A stretch of 23,884 nucleotides of DNA from DATFUL01 sp041499035 (GTDB lineage: Bacteria > Patescibacteriota > Microgenomatia > UBA8517): assembly GCA_041499035.1 (NCBI GenBank), contig JBGQJK010000015.1, positions 1 to 23,884 of the forward strand, given 5' to 3'. The notes under the pieces were generated by a model. That model was not told the DNA's origin. It searched no databases and was given only the letters and a program-made list of their open reading frames with translations. Shown piece after piece: positions 13,513 through 19,118 of the stretch. Each line of letters begins with the position of its first letter. Position 1 is the stretch's first letter. Made by a program: the position numbers and the translations under genes.

Positions 13513-14151
13513 TTACTCCATCTGATCCATGAATTGTGAAACACCCTTTGCCCAAGCTCCATCCGGGGAAATAGGGTTGTATTTTGACATTATTTCGGTA
13601 ACTGAGCCGTAGCCTTTATCCAAATACTGAGTCCTCAAACCCTTCGAAACGTTTTCTATTCCGTCCGCAAATGAGTTAAAACCCAAATTGCTTTGACTGT
13701 TTATACCCCACCCCCAGCAGTTATAAGACCCAGGCGGAATGACTTTGCAAAGGTTGCTTTCCTGTTGTGCTATAGCAGTAAGGAGCCTGTAGTCAAGATT
13801 ATACTTATCGGATGTCTGTACTAAATCGTCTGCGTAAGGGGCCAGTGGCGAATTGTAATATTCAAGATATTGTCTGATTATCTGTCCCCTGGCATCGGCG
13901 GATCCCACGACGCCGGAAACTGAGGGTAGCTGTGGCGGAAGTGAAGCATAAACTTGCAACCCTGAATATTGCGGGATTGCAAGGTTTTTTAGTATCAGCT
14001 TATCTTTTGCAAGAGAGCTAATCTTAAAGGAGCTTAAAGAAAATAGACTTAATGCTAGTGTAAGTGGGGTTACTATAAAGAAAACTCCTACCAAAACCAT
14101 GTTTTTCCAGAAATTGATATTTTCTTCTCTGCTGAATCCGGCAGTATCCAT
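13513..14151 (-). CDS. Membrane-anchored lysozyme-like protein
   Basis: A 212-aa protein with a cytoplasmic tail, a transmembrane segment at 17-40 (NMVLVGVFFIVTPLTLALSL) and an extracellular domain. The catalytic block YNLDYRLLTAIAQQESNLCK (Glu131) and SYNCWGWGIN, FADGIENVSKGL match the 12018 paralogue, with NSPLAPYADDLV equivalent to NSPLTPYSIVFI there. It is probably a peptidoglycan glycan-strand hydrolase acting close to the membrane. The two paralogues flank the methyltransferase, suggesting a tandem duplication with one anchored and one secreted form. A TTGACA lies upstream at about 14190, but the -10 is unclear. Confidence 0.8.
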   Translation of the reverse strand: MDTAGFSREENINFWKNMVLVGVFFIVTPLTLALSLFSLSSFKISSLAKDKLILKNLAIPQYSGLQVYASLPPQLPSVSGVVGSADARGQIIRQYLEYYNSPLAPYADDLVQTSDKYNLDYRLLTAIAQQESNLCKVIPPGSYNCWGWGINSQSNLGFNSFADGIENVSKGLRTQYLDKGYGSVTEIMSKYNPISPDGAWAKGVSQFMDQME

Positions 14152-14212
14152 TTGTATTAGTTGTCAGAATGACATATTAGCCCCACCGGTGTCAAGTTTT
14201 TGAGACTAAATT

Positions 14213-14232
14213 TGAGCGGCGGACCGGATTTG
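14213..14232 (-). pseudogene. 3' tRNA-Gly fragment (T-arm and acceptor end)
   Basis: 19 bp identical to the 3' end of tRNA-Gly(GCC) (14290-14308), displaced by 76 bp. It stops in the T-loop. The 57-bp linker between the two copies has no recognisable function. It pairs in layout with the 5' fragment at 14381-14423. Confidence 0.75.
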
Positions 14233-14290
14233 TGTGCATAACATAACCCTTAATTGGCACTATCAAAGCCAGTCCGGAGAGAACGAAGTG

Positions 14291-14362
14291 AGCGGCGGAC
14301 CGGATTTGAACCGGCGACCTCTTCCTTGGCAAGGAAGCATTCTACCACTGAACTACCGCCGC
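14291..14362 (-). tRNA. tRNA-Gly (anticodon GCC)
   Basis: Acceptor GCGGCGG/CCGCCGC, anticodon loop TTGCCAA, T-arm CCGGTTCAAATCCGG; CCA is not encoded. It is flanked on both sides by truncated tRNA-Gly-like pieces. Confidence 0.95.
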
Positions 14363-14380
14363 AAGCATTCATGCGATCAA

Positions 14381-14423
14381 GGAGTTAGTGGCCAAGCTTT
14401 GCTTACCACTGAACTACCTCCGC
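14381..14423 (-). pseudogene. 5' tRNA-Gly-like fragment with a D-loop hairpin
   Basis: Reads GCGGAGGTAGTTCAGTGGTA (acceptor and D-arm up to the D-loop), then the AAGC-AAA-GCTT hairpin and GGCCACTAACTCC, which can fold back on the D-arm strand. It begins 61 bp before the intact tRNA-Gly. It is the same break point and hairpin as at the Lys and Arg loci. Confidence 0.75.
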
Positions 14424-14439
14424 GAATTAAACTCTCCTG

Positions 14440-14512
14440 TGCTGAGGATGTGAGTCGAACACATATTTGACGCTCTTCAGGCGCCCGCCGTGACCACCTT
14501 GGCTACCTCAGC
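14440..14512 (-). tRNA. tRNA-Phe (anticodon GAA)
   Basis: Acceptor GCTGAGG/CCTCAGC with discriminator A, anticodon loop CTGAAGA, T-arm TGTGTTCGACTCACA; CCA is not encoded. The stop codon of a small membrane ORF overlaps its 5' end. Confidence 0.95.
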
Positions 14513-14663
14513 CTGTCGGAAAAAACAACTTTATTATAAAATAACCAATTATCAACAATACTATCCCGCCCGCAATCTTTAAAAGAAATGCAAATTCCGG
14601 GTAATCTAAAAAGATTAAGCTTAATTTTCTCCAGACTATAGTCTTCCAATCCTCGTTGTTTTG
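14508..14663 (-). CDS. Putative 51-aa single-pass membrane protein between tRNAs
   Basis: Starts at ATG 14663 (MQNNEDWKTIVWRKLSLIFL) with AAGG just upstream and ends inside the tRNA-Phe gene. It has a 25-residue hydrophobic segment (from FAFLLKIAGG to FIIKLFF). The longer reading from 14741 simply translates antisense tRNA-Val and is not credible. No family is recognised. The hydrophobic pattern supports coding, but the short length and overlap with a tRNA keep confidence low. Confidence 0.4.
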   Translation of the reverse strand, partial: QNNEDWKTIVWRKLSLIFLDYPEFAFLLKIAGGIVLLIIGYFIIKLFFPTG

Positions 14664-14673
14664 CATTGCCTTG

Positions 14674-14747
14674 TGGTCGCTGAGGGATTCGAACCCCCGA
14701 CCTTCTCGATGTAAACGAGACGCTCTAACCAGCTGAGCCAAGCGACC
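14674..14747 (-). tRNA. tRNA-Val (anticodon UAC)
   Basis: Acceptor GGTCGCT/AGCGACC with discriminator A, anticodon loop TTTACAT, T-arm CGGGGGTTCGAATCCCT; CCA is not encoded. Confidence 0.94.
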
Positions 14748-14752
14748 TAATG

Positions 14753-14834
14753 TGCGCGGGACAGGACTTGAACCTGCACGGATTTCTCCATACGCACCTC
14801 AAGCGTAAGCGTATACCAATTTCGCCACCCGCGC
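14753..14834 (-). tRNA. tRNA-Leu (anticodon GAG)
   Basis: Acceptor GCGCGGG/CCCGCGC, anticodon loop TTGAGGT, long variable arm, T-arm GCAGGTTCAAGTCCTGT; CCA is not encoded. Confidence 0.94.
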
Positions 14835-14848
14835 GCTCCAAACTAAAG

Positions 14849-14935
14849 TGCAGAAGAGAGGAGTCGAACCTCCAAGGACGTATAAGGTCCACAAGCTTCT
14901 GAGGCCTGCGCGTCTTCCAGTTCCGCCACTTCTGC
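14849..14935 (-). tRNA. tRNA-Leu (anticodon CAG)
   Basis: Acceptor GCAGAAG/CTTCTGC, anticodon loop CTCAGAA with a CAGGC/GCTTG stem, long variable arm, T-arm GGAGGTTCGACTCCT; CCA is not encoded. Confidence 0.93.
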
Positions 14936-14960
14936 GTATTATAACAAAAATCTATTCGAG

Positions 14961-15032
14961 TGACCCTGGGAAGAATCGAACTTCCATCTCGTCCTTAGAA
15001 GGGACTTGCTCTATCCGTTGAGCTACAGGGCC
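14961..15032 (-). tRNA. tRNA-Arg (anticodon UCU)
   Basis: Acceptor GGCCCTG/CAGGGTC (one G-U pair), anticodon loop CTTCTAA, T-arm GGAAGTTCGATTCTTCC; CCA is not encoded. Confidence 0.94.
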
Positions 15033-15043
15033 TTGCTCGTCCA

Positions 15044-15071
15044 CCATTTTAGCAAATCTTTGCTAAAATGG
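15044..15071. promoter_or_regulatory. 13-bp perfect inverted repeat containing the glycosidase gene -10
   Basis: CCATTTTAGCAAA and TTTGCTAAAATGG separated by TC. The right arm contains TGCTAAAAT, an extended -10 whose TAAAAT ends 8 nt before the ATG at 15078. It may be an operator, or a hairpin ending the upstream minus-strand transcripts. Confidence 0.5.
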
Positions 15072-15077
15072 ATATGA

Positions 15078-16412
15078 ATGATCAAAAAACTGGCAGTGTT
15101 TTTCGTTTTTCTGGTTACTTTTCTTTTAAGTTTTAAGCCGACACTAGCTATAGTTGACATAACTTCCTCTCCTAATAATAAATTCGGAATACATATTTTT
15201 AGCGAAAAGGACTTACCCGATGCCGCAAATTTGGTAAATTCAAGCGGTGGAGACTGGGGGTATGTGACAATTGTAATAACCGAGGCAGAGCGGGATCATG
15301 ACCGCTGGCAACAAGTTTTTGACCAAATGCGCCGCCTTCATTTAATTCCTATAATACGTTTGGCAACAAAAGCAAACGGTCCCACTTGGGAGGCTCCCCA
15401 GGAAGCGGAAATAAATAATTGGGCAGCTTTCCTTAACTCTTTAAATTGGGTAACAGAGAATCGGTATGTGGTAATCAACAACGAGCCAAATCACGCACAG
15501 GAATGGGGCGGAAGGGTGGACCCCACAGGCTATGGCATATACTTGAAAGAAATTTCTCAGAAATTAAAGGCGTCTTCCCAAGATTTTTTTGTTCTACCTG
15601 CCGGTTTTGATCCGGCATCTTCCAATACTTCGACTACCATGACGGAAAATAAATTTTTAAATCAAATGCTAAGCGCACAACCCGACGTTTTTAACTTTAT
15701 TGACGGCTGGACATCCCATGCATATCCGAATGCCGGAATAAGTATATATGATCACGAACTTTCGGTAATTGGGAAAAGACTTCCTGTTTTCGTTACTGAA
15801 ACCGGTTGGCCGAATAATAAATATTCAGAGTCTCAAATTTCCTCAAATTTGGTTGGAGCGTTCACAAACATCTGGAACGACCCAAAGGTTATTGCAGTAA
15901 CACCTTTTATCCTGGACTACACGACTCCGCCGTTTGATATTTATTCATGGAAAAAGTCCGACGGATCATTTTACAACTTCTACTCTATTGTCCAAAAATT
16001 GCCAAAAATTAAAGGCGAACCTGTTCAAATTGAAAGCGGTCAGATACTGGGGGCAATTGCCCAACCCTTTATCATCACAGGTACCGATTTTGTCGGTGCC
16101 ATATTGGCCAAAAATACGGGGCAAACCATTTGGGGTCAGACAAATATTTTAATCGGCTCTGAGTCCAAGGACTTTAACTTAAAGGGCTTTTCCATGAATG
16201 GGATCGAGCCGACAAGACTTGGTTTAATATTTTTTAGAGCCGCAGAGTCCCAAAATAGTGGAGTTTACACGAATTCTTTATTCCTGGAAGACGCAAAAGG
16301 CAAACGAATTACCAATAGCTTCTCCATTGAAGCAGGATTTCTTGCTTTAAACAAGGATAAAATTTCAAGTTTTGTTAACCTGACAATCAAAAATTTGCTA
16401 AAATTGCAATAA
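15078..16412 (+). CDS. Secreted glycoside hydrolase-like TIM-barrel protein
   Basis: A 444-aa protein with a signal peptide (MIKKLAVFFVFLVTFLLSF, cleavage likely near residue 24). Residues 35-310 look like a clan A (GH-A) glycosidase barrel: VVINNEPNHA carries the likely acid/base Glu136 after Asn, and LPVFVTETGWP the likely nucleophile Glu241, spaced as in the fold; THAY-like SHAYPN precedes. Residues 320-444 are a beta-rich extension with an IPT-like look (GQILGAIAQPFIITGTDFVG). It probably acts on extracellular polysaccharide; the substrate is unknown. It has an extended -10 and no SD, a leaderless-type start. It is followed after 8 bp by a nucleotidyltransferase gene. Confidence 0.8.
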   Translation: MIKKLAVFFVFLVTFLLSFKPTLAIVDITSSPNNKFGIHIFSEKDLPDAANLVNSSGGDWGYVTIVITEAERDHDRWQQVFDQMRRLHLIPIIRLATKANGPTWEAPQEAEINNWAAFLNSLNWVTENRYVVINNEPNHAQEWGGRVDPTGYGIYLKEISQKLKASSQDFFVLPAGFDPASSNTSTTMTENKFLNQMLSAQPDVFNFIDGWTSHAYPNAGISIYDHELSVIGKRLPVFVTETGWPNNKYSESQISSNLVGAFTNIWNDPKVIAVTPFILDYTTPPFDIYSWKKSDGSFYNFYSIVQKLPKIKGEPVQIESGQILGAIAQPFIITGTDFVGAILAKNTGQTIWGQTNILIGSESKDFNLKGFSMNGIEPTRLGLIFFRAAESQNSGVYTNSLFLEDAKGKRITNSFSIEAGFLALNKDKISSFVNLTIKNLLKLQ

Positions 16413-16420
16413 ACTAAACA

Positions 16421-16738
16421 ATGGGAGAACATTTTTTGTCAGACGAGGAAGCTGTAGATTTAAAAAACGCGCTAAAGAAAGCGAAAGTTAGTGGAGCCAC
16501 AAAGGGAGGAGTTTTTGGTAGCATTTTGGAACCCTTTAAGCGTAAACCCGGAAGTGATATAGATATCTTGATTGAGGATCCGAAGGCGCCGGTTTTCGGA
16601 GAAATCGAACATATAGAAGGAGATAAAAGCGGTAGCTGGTTTCATATATTTCGTAAAAGACCCGGTAAGGTTGAAGGCAATAGCAGGCGAGCTGAAATTT
16701 TGAATGAAGCAGAAGAAAAAGCAAAGAAGCTTTTTTAA
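16421..16738 (+). CDS. MNT-type nucleotidyltransferase domain protein
   Basis: A 105-aa protein with a minimal nucleotidyltransferase core of the DNA polymerase beta superfamily: GVFGSILEPFKRKPGSDIDILIE gives Gly33-Ser34 and the metal-binding Asp46 and Asp48. These proteins often pair with a HEPN partner as toxin-antitoxin (MNT/HEPN) systems, the MNT protein acting as the antitoxin that AMPylates the toxin. No HEPN gene is adjacent here; the upstream gene is a glycosidase and downstream is a tRNA locus. The protein starts 8 bp after the glycosidase stop without a clear SD. Orphan MNT proteins are common, and its role here is unknown. Confidence 0.75.
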   Translation: MGEHFLSDEEAVDLKNALKKAKVSGATKGGVFGSILEPFKRKPGSDIDILIEDPKAPVFGEIEHIEGDKSGSWFHIFRKRPGKVEGNSRRAEILNEAEEKAKKLF

Positions 16739-16756
16739 AGGTTACAAGAGTTTTAG

Positions 16757-16968
16757 TGAGCCGCGAAGGATTCGAACCTTCAACCGTTACGTAGGGCCTG
16801 TAGCTTCATTCAAAATGGTGAGCCCAGATGGATTTGAACCATCAACCTTTTCCTTAAGAGGGAATTGCTCTACCATTGAGCTATGGGCCCTCCATTTTGA
16901 ATGTAAAAGTCTACTGCTCTACCACTTCATAAGTGGCCAAGCTCCGCTTACCATTGAGCTAGCGGCCC
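16757..16968 (-). pseudogene. tRNA-Lys (UUU), interrupted in the D-loop and anticodon loop
   Basis: The outer pieces form one tRNA. The 5' half GGGCCGCTAGCTCAATGGTA (16968-16949) and the 3' half ending GCGGCTCA (16764-16757) make a full 7-bp acceptor stem, and the T-arm GAAGG/CCTTC is intact. A 29-nt hairpin-bearing insert splits the D-loop. GTAGACTTTTA (anticodon UUU) is separated from the CTAC strand (16794-16791) by an insert of about 108 nt. That insert contains an entire tRNA-Lys(CUU). Without removal of the insert the gene cannot give a normal tRNA. Either this is a pseudogene or a precursor with an intron-like insert at the canonical 37/38 position. Confidence 0.65.
16819..16890 (-). 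tRNA. tRNA-Lys (anticodon CUU)
   Basis: Acceptor GGGCCCA/TGGGCTC with discriminator A and an apparent encoded CCA (16818-16816). Anticodon loop CTCTTAA, T-arm GATGGTTCAAATCCATC. It is bracketed by a 12-bp inverted repeat (16807-16818 and 16892-16903) and nested within the interrupted tRNA-Lys(UUU). Confidence 0.92.
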
Positions 16969-16979
16969 ATAAACAGGCC

Positions 16980-17801
16980 TCATTTTACCATATCGGACTG
17001 CCACTTTGCCCAGATACCAGTGGAAAGAAGCCTACCGGCAGAAGTTTCCTTTAGTGTTAATTCCCCATTTTCGATACTTCCCGTAAGATTTCCAAAGGCG
17101 CCTTGAAGAGTGTTCGCCAGAGTTATCGAGGAGGAAGAAATTGCGTAAGCGTTAACCAAAACAAATAACGGATTATTGCTTAAAATTTTCCTGCAATTAT
17201 CCAAAAGCCTCGGAAAATCCTTATTAAAGTCCCACGGGACTCCGTTGGGCGCGTGACCGTAGACCGGTGGGTCCATGATAATCCCGTCATATTTGATACC
17301 CCTCTTAATTTCACGCTCGGTAAACTTTAGCGCATCGTCCACTATCCAGCGGATTGGAGCTGTCTGCATATTATTTAAGTCCCTATTCTCGTTAGCCCAA
17401 GTTATTGCGGGTTTACTGGCATCAACATGGGTAACTTTTGCGCCAGCCTTTGCGGCAAAAAGGCTTGCTATACCAGTATAGGCAAATAAATTTAAGATAT
17501 TTGAAGACTGGTTTAGAGTTCCTTTAATATACTCCCATTGCTGGGCTTGTTCTGGGAAAACTCCCGTATGTTTAAAAGGAGCTAATTTGCACCAGAATTT
17601 GATTCCTTCATGCTCCATCTGCCACTTTTCAGGAACGTTTTTGTTAACCCAGCTCTGACGAAACACAGCATTTGCCTTCTGCCATTCACTTTCAGGAAGA
17701 GCTTTTTTCCAGATTATTTGAGGGTCAGGTCTATCAAGAATATAGTCGCCAAACTTCTCAAGCCGCCTCCCTACACCACTATCAATTAAATCGTAGTTCA
17801 T
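16980..17801 (-). CDS. RlmI/RlmL-like class I rRNA methyltransferase
   Basis: A 273-aa methyltransferase of the COG1092 type, which methylates bases of 23S rRNA using SAM. Motif I is NLFAYTGIASLFAAKAGA (104-121), followed by VTHVDASKPAITWANEN (SAM ribose contact), and the target-base motif IV is MDPPVYG (176-182). HTGVFPEQA before motif I is typical of this group. The usual N-terminal PUA domain is absent, so it is a shortened form. It starts 2 bp after the DRG-type GTPase stop, in the same operon, fitting a shared ribosome or translation role. The exact target nucleotide cannot be told. Confidence 0.82.
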   Translation of the reverse strand: MNYDLIDSGVGRRLEKFGDYILDRPDPQIIWKKALPESEWQKANAVFRQSWVNKNVPEKWQMEHEGIKFWCKLAPFKHTGVFPEQAQQWEYIKGTLNQSSNILNLFAYTGIASLFAAKAGAKVTHVDASKPAITWANENRDLNNMQTAPIRWIVDDALKFTEREIKRGIKYDGIIMDPPVYGHAPNGVPWDFNKDFPRLLDNCRKILSNNPLFVLVNAYAISSSSITLANTLQGAFGNLTGSIENGELTLKETSAGRLLSTGIWAKWQSDMVK

Positions 17802-17803
17802 TT

Positions 17804-18886
17804 TTAAGAAAGAAACCGAATTTGCATACCTTTAACTACCTGCGTATCAAACGAAACTTCCTGTCCCGGGAACTTTGCAGTCTTACCCCAAATTTTAACC
17901 AATTTTTTACTATTAGCAAAATCTGATCCGATTTTAATTGCAACATCCTTTAGTGTTTCACCATCCTTCATAACAATTGGATCACTAAAATCAGGCTCAA
18001 CATCGGGTTTAACCAAGTATACTGTAACAAATCGTAAAGAGTTCCAAATTGCCTCTGTCAATTCTTTAATGCCTTGTTTTCTGTCTGCACTTATTGCAAT
18101 AAAGTTACCCTCTATCATATCCTTGTATTTTGGCTCTTGATCAACTTTATTAATTACAAAGAGAGCGGGCATATATACACGATTCATTGAAAACGCATCA
18201 AAAAGCCGGTTTTGCGTTATCTTCTCTTGAAGGGTTATGTTTCCACTTTTTATGCCATATTCACGGGCAATTTCTTTAATTGTTTCTTTATCTATATTTT
18301 GCTTAATATTCGTAAAGACTTCAAGACCTCCGCTTATCTTTTTCTCAATAAGAATCTTTGGCCGCACTGCATTTATTCTGATACCTGCTCCTGCGAGTTC
18401 TTTAACCATATTAGCAAATGCGTTTATACGTTTTACGTCGGTCATAATTAAAAGTAGGTCTGCGGCTTTGGCAACCGAAAGAACTTCGCGGCCACGGCCT
18501 TTCCCCTCTTTAGCGCCCTCGATAAGGCCAGGAATATCCAGTATCTGAATGTAGGCTTGGTTATATTTGAGCATTCCGGGAATAACGGCGACAGTTGTAA
18601 ACGCGTAAGGCGCAACTTTGCTTTCGGCATTTGTAAGCTGGTTTATTAAAGTGGATTTTCCAGCGGAAGGAGGTCCGATCAAAACAACCGTAGCGTCACC
18701 CTGTTTTTTGACTGTAAATCCTCCGCCGCCACTTCCGCCGCTTTTAGTGACATATTCGATCTCTTTGTCCCTTAATCTGGCAATTTTGGCGCGCATAGCC
18801 CCAATAAAACCATTTGTGGCTTTGTGGTGAGGAGTTTTGCGCAAAACTTCTTCAATTTGTTCAATTTGTTCGTCAATTGTGAGCAT
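17804..18886 (-). CDS. DRG-family (Obg superfamily) GTPase with a TGS domain
   Basis: A 360-aa GTPase. G1 is GPPSAGKST (71-79), G2/switch I YAFTT, G3 DIPGLIEGAKEGKGRG (117-132) and G4 NKVD (246-249). The DRG-specific insert lies between G3 and G4 (about 150-240). The C-terminal 70 residues are a TGS domain with VMKDGETLKDVAIKIG. The N-terminal helix (IDEQIEQIEEVLRKTPHHKAT) and GGGGF segment match archaeal and eukaryotic DRG proteins, which bind ribosomes. In bacteria such proteins are mainly known from CPR lineages. It starts an operon with the RlmI-like methyltransferase. TACAAT lies 10 nt before the ATG with no SD. A second Obg-superfamily GTPase is encoded at 22265-23170. Confidence 0.88.
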   Translation of the reverse strand: MLTIDEQIEQIEEVLRKTPHHKATNGFIGAMRAKIARLRDKEIEYVTKSGGSGGGGFTVKKQGDATVVLIGPPSAGKSTLINQLTNAESKVAPYAFTTVAVIPGMLKYNQAYIQILDIPGLIEGAKEGKGRGREVLSVAKAADLLLIMTDVKRINAFANMVKELAGAGIRINAVRPKILIEKKISGGLEVFTNIKQNIDKETIKEIAREYGIKSGNITLQEKITQNRLFDAFSMNRVYMPALFVINKVDQEPKYKDMIEGNFIAISADRKQGIKELTEAIWNSLRFVTVYLVKPDVEPDFSDPIVMKDGETLKDVAIKIGSDFANSKKLVKIWGKTAKFPGQEVSFDTQVVKGMQIRFLS

Positions 18887-18910
18887 CTGAGGTATAATTG
18901 TACATCAGAT

Positions 18911-18952
18911 TCGCGCCTGTAGCTCAACGGATAAGGGGAACCTTGTCGGTTT
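18911..18952 (+). pseudogene. 5' tRNA-Arg fragment with a D-loop hairpin
   Basis: A 26-bp direct repeat (18908-18933) of the sequence starting 5 nt before tRNA-Arg(UCG) (18971-18996). It runs through the acceptor strand and D-arm to GGATA, then diverges into AAGG-GGAA-CCTT (hairpin). CGTTACAG, at 18953-18960, can pair with CTGTA...ACG of the D-arm strand. The period is 63 bp. Confidence 0.75.
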
Positions 18953-18975
18953 CGTTACAGTTGCTCATGTGATTC

Positions 18976-19047
18976 GCGCCTGTAGCTCAACGGATAGAGT
19001 ACCTGTCTTCGGAACAGGTGGTGGAAGTTCGATTCTTCCCAGGCGCA
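18976..19047 (+). tRNA. tRNA-Arg (anticodon UCG)
   Basis: Acceptor GCGCCTG/CAGGCGC with discriminator A, anticodon stem CCTGT/ACAGG with loop CTTCGGA, T-arm GGAAGTTCGATTCTTCC; CCA is not encoded (CAA follows). Confidence 0.95.
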
Positions 19048-19058
19048 CAATTTTCCCC

Positions 19059-19088
19059 TTGACACCTCTTCAGGTAATGGAATACATT
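19059..19088 (+). promoter_or_regulatory. pyrG promoter
   Basis: TTGACA (19059-19064), 18-bp spacer, TACATT (19083-19088). This predicts a leader of about 25 nt without an SD before the GTG at 19119. Confidence 0.55.
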
Positions 19089-19118
19089 ATCCTATTGCTA
19101 ATTTAACTTTTTAATATT

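Noticed and set aside
14234..14470. 78-aa plus-strand ORF
   Set aside because: It is the antisense translation of the tRNA-Gly and its flanking fragments, as is the 116-aa plus-strand ORF at 16704-17054.
16421..16738. MNT/HEPN toxin-antitoxin pair
   Set aside because: The nucleotidyltransferase is present, but no HEPN gene lies next to it.
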